In this document: positions 36,240 through 45,736 of the stretch, in pieces
Layout of the letters: each line of letters opens with the position of its first letter
How positions within the stretch are numbered: position 1 is the stretch's first letter
DNA from: Candidatus Hydrogenedens sp.
GTDB lineage: Bacteria > Hydrogenedentota > Hydrogenedentia > Hydrogenedentales > JAEUWI01
NCBI GenBank assembly: GCA_016125095.1
Contig: WGMK01000008.1
Location: 1 to 64,000, forward strand
DNA: 64,000 nt
Reading direction: 5' to 3'
Notes under the pieces: generated by a model
Database searches by the model: none
What the model was told of the DNA's origin: nothing
What the model saw: the letters and a program-made list of their open reading frames with translations, nothing else
Position numbers and translations under genes: made by a program

Positions 36240-36890
36240 GCGTTCAGTCAACCTCGCTCGGCTTCTGCAAAGTGTATTCGGTATCGAAGTGCTGGTGGTT
36301 GACCCATGTAAGTAGAAGACCGCTGAAGGCCAGTACAAGCAGGGGAAAAGTGAGAAGCGGGCCTTCAAGCGTGAGGCTCGAAAAAGGACAGGACACTGAA
36401 CGTCGCAGCATAAGCACAGGGAATGCAACCGAATATCGCACGGAGCAGCGCGCGCCTGCTCTCACGGCGAAAGCACGCCATATCCACAGCGGAAGGTCGT
36501 AGTTCGGCTATGCTTTCGGCATTGTCTGCGCTTGCCAGCATGGCAATCAGATCCCTTGTGTCCTCTACGTCGAGCCAAAGCATGGCGTTGGTGTTACAGT
36601 TAATTCAACCATTGCGCAAACGGAGTTATGGGCGGACTGCTTGTCCAGCTTCATTGCACCCGCTTTGCAGTGTAATGAGCCAGCTGCCGCTCTGCGGCGT
36701 TCACCTATCGCACAGGGCGCGGAGCGCCCGAGGGGTGCGTCACAACGCAGATCGGTGTAACGAGGAGAATTACGCTGCCCGGTCTCACTTTGTTCCGTCG
36801 TGGTGTTCTTGCACGGAGTCCCTCTTGCGTTGCTAACGGTTCCGCTCTATGCTCGCGGGCAATTCCCTTTGTTCAAGCGAGGATATTGTC

Positions 36891-39473
36891 ATGTCTATGT
36901 TTGCCCGGATAGTTTTGTCGGTAGTGCTGGCGGCGGGTGCCGCAGGGGCGGATGAACTGGTCGGCGAACGGCCGGACGGCGGGGCGCTGCTGGCGAACCG
37001 GCAGGTGGTGCGGCCGGTGGGCGAACAGGTGGTTTTCCAGGGACGGCCCATCGACGTCGTTTGGTCGCCGGATGGCGCGCAGGTGTACGCCAAGGACAAC
37101 CGCGGGCTGGTGGTCATCCATGCGGCCGACTGGACCATTGCGCAGGAACTGCCTATGGACGAGAAGTTCGGCGGGTCCATGCACGGCATCGCGGTGACCG
37201 CCGACGGCGCAAAGCTCTACCTCACCAGCGCGCAGAACCGGCTGTTCGTGGCCGAGCGCAACGCCGAGGGCGCCTGGGGCTGGACCCAGCGCATCGCATT
37301 GCCCGGGCCCGGCGGAGGCGACGCGGCTTCGCACGCCTGCGGGATCGCGCTTTCGGCGGATGAGCAGACCGCCTATGTCTGCCTCTCGCGCAACAACGCG
37401 CTCGGCGTGGTCGACCTGGCCCAGGGCGAACTCGTGAAGACCATCGACACGGGCGTAGCGCCGTGGGATGTGGTGCTCAGCCCCGACGGCGGCACGGCCT
37501 ACGTGTCGAACTGGGGCGGACGCAAGCCGCACGCCGACGACCAGACGGCGCCGTCTTCGGGCACGCCGGTCGTGGTCGATGATCGCGGCGTCGCTGCGAG
37601 CGGCACCATCGGCGTGGTGGACCTGGCGGCCGGCACGATGAAAGACGAAATCGCCGTGGGGCTGCATCCCTGCGACCTGGTGCTCACGGCAGACGGTGCG
37701 CGGCTGTATGTGGCGAACGCGAATTCCGACACGGTGTCGGCCATCGACACCGCCACGCGCACGGTGGCGAAGGAGTGGGGGATCCGGCCCGACGAGAACC
37801 TGCCCTTCGGCAGCCTGCCCGATGCCCTCGCGCTGGACGAGGACGCGGGCGTGCTCTATGTGGCGAACGCGGGCAACAACGCGATCGCCGTGCTGGATAT
37901 CGAGGAGAGCGCCGTGGCGGGCCTGATTCCGACGGGCTGGTATCCGGGCGCGCTGGCGCTCCGCGGCGGACATCTGGTGGTGGCGAACGTGAAGGGGCTG
38001 GGCTCGCGCACCCAGGCCGAGGCGCGCGAGGGGCGCCATGTGAAGTGGTTCGCCGGCACGGTGAACCACGTCGAGATTCCCGGTGCCGAGACGCTCGCGG
38101 CGTACACGGCGCAGGCCCGAGACGATGCGCGCGTGCCCGCCAGCCTGCGCGCGTGGGAACAGGAAGAGGCCCGCAAGGAACAGCAGCCCGTGCCCGTGCC
38201 GGCGCGCCGCGGCGAGCCCTCGGTGTTCAATCATGTCGTCTACATCCTCAAGGAGAACCGCACCTACGACCAGGTGTTCGGCGACATGAAAAAGGGCAAC
38301 AGCGAGCGGCGGCTGTGCATTTATCCGCGCCGCCTCACGCCCAACCACCACGCCCTGGCGGACGAATTCGTGCTGCTCGACAACTACTACTGCAACGGCG
38401 TGGTCTCGGCCGATGGCCATTCCTGGGCCACCGAGGGCTTCGTCACCGACCACCTCGAGAAGTCCTTCGGCGGCTTTACGCGCAGCTACACCTTCGGCGA
38501 CGACCCGCTGACCTATTCGGCCTCGGGCTTTATCTGGGATCGCGTGTTGGCGGCGGGGCTGTCGTTCCGCAATTTCGGCGAGATGGACGACGTGAGTCTG
38601 GTGCCGGACACGGCCACCTTTACCGACGTGTACAACGATTACGTGAACGGCACGCGCACCGTGCAGTTCGTGCACCACATCGGCATCGACAACCTGCGCC
38701 GGCATTCGCACCCCGACTATCCCGGCTGGAACATGAAGATTCCCGACGTGCTCCGCGCGGAAATCTTCCTGAAGGAATTCGAGAACTACAAGAAGAACGG
38801 CGACTTTCCGAACTTCGTCATCATCCACCTGCCGCAGGACCACACCTCGGGCACGAGCGAGGGCATGCCGACGCCGCGCGCGCACATGGCCGATAACGAC
38901 CTCGCGCTCGGCCGCATTGTCGAGGCGATCTCGCACAGCGACTACTGGAAGGACACGCTGATCATCGCGAACGAGGACGATCCACAGGACGGCTTCGACC
39001 ACGTAGACGGACACCGCTCGCTCTGCCTGGTGGCCAGCGCCTACACCAAGCGCGGCGAAGTGGTCAGCGAGTTCTACAACCAGACCTCGGTGCTGCATAC
39101 CTTCGCGCGGGTGTTCGGACTGCAGCCGCTCAACCAGCACGACGCGCAATCGAACCTGATGACCGCGTGCTTCAACGACACCCCCGATCTGACGCCCTAC
39201 GATGCGAAGACGAGCGACGTGAAGCTGGACGAACTGAACCGCAAGATCTCCGAGCTGGAAGGCGCCGAGAAGCATTGGGCGCTCGAGAGCGCCAAGCTCG
39301 ATTTCGACGGTGTGGACGAGGCGAACGAGGGCGTGCTGAACCGCGTGCTCTGGCACGCCGCGATGGGCTGGGACGCCCCCTATCCGGAAGCCTTCGAGGG
39401 CGCGCACGGCAAGGGGCTGAAAGGCCTGAAGCTCGCGCTGGACGAGACGCAGGAAGACGAAGACGACGACTGA
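36891..39473 (+). CDS. Secreted bifunctional YncE-like beta-propeller / phosphoesterase-family protein
   Basis: PIDVVWSPDGAQVYAKDNRGLVVI, GGTAYVSNWGG, RLYVANANSDTVSAID; C-terminal HVVYILKENRTYDQVFGDM, DGHSWATEGFVTD. Confidence 0.9.
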   Translation: MSMFARIVLSVVLAAGAAGADELVGERPDGGALLANRQVVRPVGEQVVFQGRPIDVVWSPDGAQVYAKDNRGLVVIHAADWTIAQELPMDEKFGGSMHGIAVTADGAKLYLTSAQNRLFVAERNAEGAWGWTQRIALPGPGGGDAASHACGIALSADEQTAYVCLSRNNALGVVDLAQGELVKTIDTGVAPWDVVLSPDGGTAYVSNWGGRKPHADDQTAPSSGTPVVVDDRGVAASGTIGVVDLAAGTMKDEIAVGLHPCDLVLTADGARLYVANANSDTVSAIDTATRTVAKEWGIRPDENLPFGSLPDALALDEDAGVLYVANAGNNAIAVLDIEESAVAGLIPTGWYPGALALRGGHLVVANVKGLGSRTQAEAREGRHVKWFAGTVNHVEIPGAETLAAYTAQARDDARVPASLRAWEQEEARKEQQPVPVPARRGEPSVFNHVVYILKENRTYDQVFGDMKKGNSERRLCIYPRRLTPNHHALADEFVLLDNYYCNGVVSADGHSWATEGFVTDHLEKSFGGFTRSYTFGDDPLTYSASGFIWDRVLAAGLSFRNFGEMDDVSLVPDTATFTDVYNDYVNGTRTVQFVHHIGIDNLRRHSHPDYPGWNMKIPDVLRAEIFLKEFENYKKNGDFPNFVIIHLPQDHTSGTSEGMPTPRAHMADNDLALGRIVEAISHSDYWKDTLIIANEDDPQDGFDHVDGHRSLCLVASAYTKRGEVVSEFYNQTSVLHTFARVFGLQPLNQHDAQSNLMTACFNDTPDLTPYDAKTSDVKLDELNRKISELEGAEKHWALESAKLDFDGVDEANEGVLNRVLWHAAMGWDAPYPEAFEGAHGKGLKGLKLALDETQEDEDDD

Positions 39474-39504
39474 GGCCTGCCGGAACGGCTACGCATGCAG
39501 AAAA

Positions 39505-39538
39505 GAATCCGCCGGCGGCAGATGCCGCCGGCGGATTC
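39505..39538 (-). terminator. Strong hairpin between convergent genes, terminator for the giant repeat-protein gene
   Basis: gaatccgccggcggca / tgccgccggcggattc, followed by ttttctgc on the minus strand. Confidence 0.7.
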
Positions 39539-39550
39539 GTCGTCTGAGAA

Positions 39551-42500
39551 TTACTTCGCGGAGGAGTAGTCGTAGATGCAGATATTGTCTACGGCGAATC
39601 CGGTGAAGGCGTTGTCCGTGTCGTCGATCGAATCGAAGAAGAACTGCAGGTTGATGACCTGGCCGGCGTAGGGGCTCAGGTTCAGCACTGCGGTGCTCCA
39701 CTGCGGAGTGGCGCCCTGTCCCTCGCCCGCGCCTTCACCTTCGCCGCCGCTCGTGAACGCATCGTCGCAGAAGAGATTCGACACCTCTGCGGCCGTCGTG
39801 GCGAGCACGTCGTTGAAGTTCACGCCGTCCGTCGAAATCAGCAGTGCCGACTCGTCGCGCGACCCGAACGACCCCTCGGTCTGGATGTAGTACTCGAAGG
39901 TCAGCACCAGGCTGCCCGTCGCCCCGGTCAGGTCGATGGCGGGCGACGTCGCCGTGCCCGTCGTCGCGAAGCCGTTGTCGTAGGTGCAGGTGGCCGTGTC
40001 GCCGAAGTACAGCACGAAGGCACCGCCATTGTTCGCATCGAGCGCTGCGCACAGGTCCGTGCGGCCCCACAGGCCGTTCGAACTGTTGTCGAGCACGAAG
40101 CCCTCGCTGTCCGCCTCGAAATCGAAGCAGAACGCGGGCGAGCCCGGCGGCAGTGCGGCATCCAGGCAGCTGAAGTCGCAGGTGCCCGCCACGACCACTT
40201 CGACGATAATCGTCGTAACATTGCCGGACGGGTCCGTCGCCTCGTAGGTGACCTGGTAAATACCGGGCGTGTTCTCATCCACGTTGTCGGTCACGTCTAC
40301 GAAGAGTTCCCCGCCGCAGTTGTCTTCACCCTGCGCCGGCGGCCGCTCGAACTGGTCGCCGCAGGAGAGCACGATCGGCGTCTGGTCCACGTCGATGGTC
40401 GGCGGCAGGTTGTCCACTACCGTGACAAACGCGGTATCGGAATCGCTGTTGCCGCTCGGGTCGAAGCCCGTCAGCGTGACTTCCACCGGCGTGCCGATGT
40501 CGGAGCAATCGAACGTATCCGGGAACACGCTGAGGAGAACGTCGCAGTTGTCGTTGCTGCCATCGTCCACATCCGCCGCGACGATGGTTGCGGAGCCGTT
40601 CGCATCAAGTTCTACGGTAATGTCCTGGGCAATCACATCCGGCGCGATGAGGTCGGACACCGTGACCATCGCAACGGCCGTCGCCATGTTTCCGCTCGGG
40701 TCCATTGCGGTCAGGGTCACCGGCACCATCGGATTCTGGCCCTTGAAGATAATCGCGTCATCGCAATTGAAGGTGTCGGGCGACACGCTCAGGATGACCT
40801 CGCAGTTGTCGCTGCTGCCGTCATCCACATCCGCCGCGACGATGCTCGCCGCGCCGTTCGCGTCGAGTTCCACCGAGGCATCCTTGGCAATGGCGGTCGG
40901 CGCGATGCTGTCCTGCACCGTCACCGTCACGGTGGTCGTGGCGGTGTTGCCGCTAGGATCGGTGTTCGTCACCGTTACCGTGTTCGGGCCGATATCATCG
41001 CAGGTGAACACGAGCGGCTCCGCGCTGATATTCGAGCCGCAGTTGTCGTCGCCCGTCGCAGCGATATCGAGCAGCGTCACAGTGACTTCGCCCGAGGCAT
41101 CCAGCTCGGCCGTAAAGTCCTGCGCCTGCACCGTCGGGTCGATGTTGTCCTCGACCGTGACGAACGCGGTGTCGTCGCCGGTGTTGCCCGAGAGGTCGAA
41201 TCCGCTCAGCGTCACCTCTACCGGCGCGCCCACATCGCCGCAATCGAAGGCGCTGGGGAACACGTTGAGGAACACCTCGCAGTTGTCGCTGCTGCCGTTG
41301 TCCACGTCGTCGCCCGTGATAAAGGCCTGGCCATTCGCATCCAGCTGCACCGTGATATCCTGCGCCACCACGGTCGGCGCAATCAGGTCCTCCACGGTCA
41401 CCATCGCAATGGCGGTATCCGTGTTGCCGCTCGGGTCGGTGGCTGTCAGCGTCACTTCGACGCCCGACGGCAACACGCCCTTCTGCAGCACGATGTCGTC
41501 GCAATTGAAGGTGTCGGGCGATACGCTCAGCACCACGCTGCAGTTGTCGCTGCTGCCATTGTCGACATCGGCCGCCACAATGCTCGCCATGCCGTTGGCA
41601 TCCAGCTGCACGGTGATGTCCTGAGCGACGGCGTTCGGGGCGATGTTGTCCTCGACGGTCACCGTCACGTCGATGGCGGCCGTATTGCCGCTCGGGTCGG
41701 TGTTGGTCACGGTCACGGTATTGGGGCCGATGTCGCTGCAGGTGAACGACAGCGGCTCCGCGCTGAGCGAGGTGCCGCAGTTGTCATCGCCCGATGCATT
41801 CAGGTCGGCCAGGCTTATCGTCACCGTGCCCTGGGCATCCAGCTGCGCCGTGAAATCCTGAGCCGAAACCGTCGGGTCGACGGTGTCTTCCACCGTCACG
41901 GTCGCCGTGGCGGTATCGCTGTTTCCGCTCGGGTCGGTCGCGGTCAGGGTCACCGTGTTCGCGCCCACGTTGCTGCAGTCAAAGGTATTGGGCGTCACGC
42001 TCAGGCTGACGCTGCAGTTGTCGCTGCTGCCGTCGTCTACCTGTTCGCCGGTAATCGTGGCGTTGCCGTTCGCGTCGAGCTGCACGGTGATGTCCTGCGC
42101 CGCGGCCGTCGGGGCAATGTTGTCCTCCACCGTAACCGTTGCGGTCGCCGTGCCCTGGTTGCCGCTCGGGTCGGTGGCCGTCAGCGTCACCTCGACTTCC
42201 CCGACATCGTTGCAGGAGAAGGTGCTGGGTGACACGCTCAGTTCGACCTCGCAATTATCGTTGCTGCCGTTGTCGACATCGGCCGCGGTGATGCTGGCTG
42301 CGCCGCTCGCGTCCAGCTGCACGGTGATGTTCTGCGCCACCGCGACCGGCGCCAAGGTGTCTTCCACGGTGACCGTCACCGTGATCGAGGCGGTGTTACC
42401 GCTCGGGTCGGTGTTGGTCACGGTCACGGCGTTGTCGCCGATGTCGCCGCAGTCGAAGGACAGCGGCGTGGCGCTCAGCGAGGTGCCGCAATTGTCGTCG

Positions 42501-45500
42501 CCCTCGGCGTTCAGGTCGTCGAGCGTTATCGTCGCCAGACCCTGTTCATCCAGCACTACCGACAAGCCCTGCGCCAATACCGTCGGGGCGATGTTATCCA
42601 CCACCGTCACCGTGGCGGTCGTCGTCGCGGTATTGCCGCTCGGGTCGGTGGCGGTCAACGTCACCGTGTTTGCGCCGACGTTGCTGCAATCGAAGGTGTC
42701 GGGGAGCACGCTGACCGTTACGGAGCAGTTGTCGCTGCTGCCGTTATTCACCTGATCGGCGGTAATCGTGGCCGTGCCCTGTGCATTCAACGCGACGGTA
42801 ATGTCCTGCGCCAGCGCTACCGGCGCTATGGTGTCCTGTACGGTCACCCGCGCCGTAGCCGTCGACGTGTTTCCGCTTGCGTCCGTGGCCGTCAGCGTCA
42901 CCGTGTTGTTGCCGCGATTGACGCAAGTGAAACTGCTCGGCGACACGCTCAAGGTGACACTGCAATTATCGCTGCTGCCATTGTCGATATCGGTGACCGA
43001 AATCCCCGCTTCACCATTCTCGTCCAGCTGCACGGTGAAGTTTTGCGCGAGGGCTACCGGCGCGATTGCGTCGACCACGGTAACCGTCACCGCAGTCGTT
43101 GCGGTGTTGCCGCTCGGGTCGGTATTGGTCACAATGACGGTGTTTGGCCCGACATCTCCGCAATCAAAGGACAACGGAGCGGCAGTCAGCGACGAACCGC
43201 AATTGTCATCGCCCGTAGCGGCGAGATCGGCGAGGGAAATCGTCACGGTGCCCTGCGCATTGAGCTGCGCCACGAATCCGCTCGCCGCGACCGTCGGGTC
43301 GATGTTGTCCAGCACGGTCACCGTGGCCGTCGTTGTGGCGCTGTTGCCGCTGGAGTCCGTACCCGTCAGCACCACGCCATTCACGCCGATGTCGCCGCAA
43401 TCGAACGCGGCCGGCTCGACACTGAGCGTAATGTCGCAGTTGTCTGCGCTGCCATTGTCCACCTGCTCGGCGGTGATGCTCGCCTCGCCGTTGGCATCCA
43501 GGAAGACCGTGATATTCTGCGCCACCATCACCGGGGCAAGGGTGTCGGTAACCGTCACCGTGGCCGTCGCCGTGGCGGAGTTCCCGCTGGAATCCGTGCC
43601 GGTCAGCGTTACGGTGTTCTCGCCCAGGTTGCCGCAGTCGAAGGTATCCGGCGTCACGCTGAGCGTGATGTCGCAGTTGTCTGCGCTGCCGTTGTCCACG
43701 TCCTCGGCGGTAATTGCCGCGTTCCCGTTGGCGTCCAGTACCACCGTGATATCCTGCGTCTGCATCACGGGGGCGAGATTGTCTACCACAGTTACCGTCG
43801 CGGTCGCCGTGGCGGCATTTCCGCTGGAGTCCGTACCCGTCAACGTGACGGTGTTCTCGCCGAGGTTGCTGCAGTCGAAAGCCGCGGGATCAACATTGAG
43901 CGTGATGTCGCAGTTATCGGTGCTGCCGTTATCCACCTGCTCGGCGGTAATCGTCGCGTTTCCATTGGCGTCCAGTGCCACCGTGATGTCCTGCGTCTGC
44001 ATCACCGGGGCCAAGTTGTCGAAAATCGTTACGACCGCGTCGGCCGAGTCGGTCAGCCCGACGCCATCGGTGATGGTAAGCGTCACCGTATTGTCGCCGA
44101 GATCGCCGCAATCGAAGGTGTCCGGCGTTACCGCGAGGGTAAACGCGCAGTTGTCGTTGCTGCCGCCATCCACGTCGGCCGGCACAATCGAAACCGTACC
44201 GTTCGCATCCAGCGCCAGCGTGATGTTCTGCGTAATCGCCTCGGGGGCCGTGGTGTCCTGTACCGTCACGGTTACGACGAACGGACGGGCCGAATTGCCG
44301 AAGCTGTCCGTCACGTCGTACATGAGCGTGTAGGTGCCCGGCACGCCCGTATCGACCGGCCCGCCCGAAACCACCAGCTGGTCGGTGATGTCATTGCCAA
44401 ATACGTCGATCGCCACGATACCCGGCGAAAACGGCTCGCCGCACTCGACCACATAGGTCGCGTTATTCGCGCCGCCGCCATCGCCCGTGATCACCGGCTC
44501 GAAGTAGCTGTAAGTGATGACCACGTTGTCCGGCGCGCTGTCATCAAAGCCGTCGTTGACCACCAGCTGCAGCTCGTACACGCCCAGCGCGCCCGGCTGG
44601 AACGACGGGCCGGAGGTAGTACCCTGGGTGAGGGCGGGGGGCGTGCCGCCGCCCGGAACACTCACGAACTGCCAGGCGTACGTCAGCGGGTCGCCGTCCA
44701 GGTCGTAGCTGCCCGTGCCGTCCAGTACGATGGTATCCACGGCGACCTCGCCCTTCGGCGGGGCAGACGCCTCGATATTCTGGTCCGGCCCTGCATCCGC
44801 CACCGGTATCTGATTCACTACGGTAATCGTTACTGTATCGGGAAGACTGTCGTACTCGCCGTCATTCACCACGAGGCTGAAGGTGTAGTCGCCCAGCAGT
44901 GTCGGCGTGAAACCGGGTCCCTGAATCGTGGAAGAACTCAGGACGACGTTCGCGCCCTCGGGCGTCGATGCCACCGTCCAGGCGTAGGTGATGGCGTCGC
45001 CATCCGGGTCGAAGCTGCCGGAGCCATCCAGCGTCACGGCCACGCCGCGGATCACCTGTTGGGCCGGACCCGCATCGGCCACCGGCGGATTGTTGGTCGG
45101 CGTCAGCGTGCCGACCGAAGCCGCAATGGTGTGCGTTACCTGCTTGCCGTCGCAGGTCGTCACCGTCGTCGTCACCGTATAGGTGCCGGGCGCGGCATAG
45201 GTATGCGTCACCGAGCGGCCGCTGCCCGTCGTACCGTCGCCGAAGTCCCAGTCGACCGCAGCGATACAGGTGTCCTCAGGCTCTTCGGTCTCGCCCTCGC
45301 GGAACAGCTTGTCGTCTTCGTACACCACATTGGAACCATCCAGCGCAGTGATGACGGCCGTGAAACGCACGGTGTCTTCCGAAAGCCGCGCCGTAAGCAC
45401 CGTGATCAGGAGGCCTGACTGGATGGTGCAGCCTGCGACCAGCAGGAGCAGGCCAAGGGCAAGCGGCGTGATGCCGCGGCGGAGCGTTTCACGGAGGTAA

Positions 45501-45514
45501 TTCATTTTCATCAT
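39551..45514 (-). CDS. Giant repeat lipoprotein: PKD/Ig-like domains, sixteen 79-aa HYR-like repeats, C-terminal HYR-like module and lectin/jelly-roll-like end
   Basis: Lipobox LLLLVAGC; WDFGDGTTGSGRSVTHTYAAPGTYTV; repeats APVMQTQDITVALDANGNATITAEQVDNGSTDNCDITLNVDPAAFDCSNLGENTVTLTGTDSSGNAATATATVTVVDNL. Confidence 0.85.
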   Translation of the reverse strand: MMKMNYLRETLRRGITPLALGLLLLVAGCTIQSGLLITVLTARLSEDTVRFTAVITALDGSNVVYEDDKLFREGETEEPEDTCIAAVDWDFGDGTTGSGRSVTHTYAAPGTYTVTTTVTTCDGKQVTHTIAASVGTLTPTNNPPVADAGPAQQVIRGVAVTLDGSGSFDPDGDAITYAWTVASTPEGANVVLSSSTIQGPGFTPTLLGDYTFSLVVNDGEYDSLPDTVTITVVNQIPVADAGPDQNIEASAPPKGEVAVDTIVLDGTGSYDLDGDPLTYAWQFVSVPGGGTPPALTQGTTSGPSFQPGALGVYELQLVVNDGFDDSAPDNVVITYSYFEPVITGDGGGANNATYVVECGEPFSPGIVAIDVFGNDITDQLVVSGGPVDTGVPGTYTLMYDVTDSFGNSARPFVVTVTVQDTTAPEAITQNITLALDANGTVSIVPADVDGGSNDNCAFTLAVTPDTFDCGDLGDNTVTLTITDGVGLTDSADAVVTIFDNLAPVMQTQDITVALDANGNATITAEQVDNGSTDNCDITLNVDPAAFDCSNLGENTVTLTGTDSSGNAATATATVTVVDNLAPVMQTQDITVVLDANGNAAITAEDVDNGSADNCDITLSVTPDTFDCGNLGENTVTLTGTDSSGNSATATATVTVTDTLAPVMVAQNITVFLDANGEASITAEQVDNGSADNCDITLSVEPAAFDCGDIGVNGVVLTGTDSSGNSATTTATVTVLDNIDPTVAASGFVAQLNAQGTVTISLADLAATGDDNCGSSLTAAPLSFDCGDVGPNTVIVTNTDPSGNTATTAVTVTVVDAIAPVALAQNFTVQLDENGEAGISVTDIDNGSSDNCSVTLSVSPSSFTCVNRGNNTVTLTATDASGNTSTATARVTVQDTIAPVALAQDITVALNAQGTATITADQVNNGSSDNCSVTVSVLPDTFDCSNVGANTVTLTATDPSGNTATTTATVTVVDNIAPTVLAQGLSVVLDEQGLATITLDDLNAEGDDNCGTSLSATPLSFDCGDIGDNAVTVTNTDPSGNTASITVTVTVEDTLAPVAVAQNITVQLDASGAASITAADVDNGSNDNCEVELSVSPSTFSCNDVGEVEVTLTATDPSGNQGTATATVTVEDNIAPTAAAQDITVQLDANGNATITGEQVDDGSSDNCSVSLSVTPNTFDCSNVGANTVTLTATDPSGNSDTATATVTVEDTVDPTVSAQDFTAQLDAQGTVTISLADLNASGDDNCGTSLSAEPLSFTCSDIGPNTVTVTNTDPSGNTAAIDVTVTVEDNIAPNAVAQDITVQLDANGMASIVAADVDNGSSDNCSVVLSVSPDTFNCDDIVLQKGVLPSGVEVTLTATDPSGNTDTAIAMVTVEDLIAPTVVAQDITVQLDANGQAFITGDDVDNGSSDNCEVFLNVFPSAFDCGDVGAPVEVTLSGFDLSGNTGDDTAFVTVEDNIDPTVQAQDFTAELDASGEVTVTLLDIAATGDDNCGSNISAEPLVFTCDDIGPNTVTVTNTDPSGNTATTTVTVTVQDSIAPTAIAKDASVELDANGAASIVAADVDDGSSDNCEVILSVSPDTFNCDDAIIFKGQNPMVPVTLTAMDPSGNMATAVAMVTVSDLIAPDVIAQDITVELDANGSATIVAADVDDGSNDNCDVLLSVFPDTFDCSDIGTPVEVTLTGFDPSGNSDSDTAFVTVVDNLPPTIDVDQTPIVLSCGDQFERPPAQGEDNCGGELFVDVTDNVDENTPGIYQVTYEATDPSGNVTTIIVEVVVAGTCDFSCLDAALPPGSPAFCFDFEADSEGFVLDNSSNGLWGRTDLCAALDANNGGAFVLYFGDTATCTYDNGFATTGTATSPAIDLTGATGSLVLTFEYYIQTEGSFGSRDESALLISTDGVNFNDVLATTAAEVSNLFCDDAFTSGGEGEGAGEGQGATPQWSTAVLNLSPYAGQVINLQFFFDSIDDTDNAFTGFAVDNICIYDYSSAK
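40406..44248 (-). repeat. Coding tandem repeat, sixteen units with three-unit higher-order period
   Basis: Units 1-4 at 44248-43301 (948 bp); triplets 43300-42590 (711), 42589-41879 (711), 41878-41141 (738), 41140-40406 (735). Confidence 0.85.
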
Positions 45515-45587
45515 ACTTCCCCAGTAGGAGTCCTGTTCCCGAATCCGGCGCGAATTCCCCGCTTCACGCCCTGAGAACACTCTTGAA

Positions 45588-45627
45588 CTTTTGACAATAT
45601 GATTCACAAACTCACTATTGTCAAGAG
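45588..45627. promoter_or_regulatory. Inverted repeat in divergent promoter region
   Basis: cttttgacaata (45588-45599) / tattgtcaagag (45616-45627), 11 of 12 pairs match; contains TTGACA. Confidence 0.5.
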
Positions 45628-45736
45628 CAATTGACTATTCGGTGGTACGCTGATACGCTACCCGAGGAAGACCGTGGAAAAACAGCGGGCCGCCTGGCGG
45701 CTTCGCAAGCGATGGCTCATGCGGGGAGATTGACCA

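Noticed and set aside
36600-36830. Integron attC-like site near GTTATGGG...GCGGCGTTCACC
   Set aside because: No clear R'/R'' core pair (RYYYAAC/GTTRRRY) and no integron integrase nearby.
36873-39407. 844-aa minus-strand ORF
   Set aside because: Antisense to the beta-propeller/phosphoesterase gene with recognisable motifs; shadow ORF.
40269-45418. Long plus-strand ORFs (40269-41624, 42768-44333, 43043-45418) across the repeat protein
   Set aside because: Open frames produced by the repeat periodicity and codon bias of the minus-strand gene; low-complexity Ser/Val-rich or Arg-rich products.
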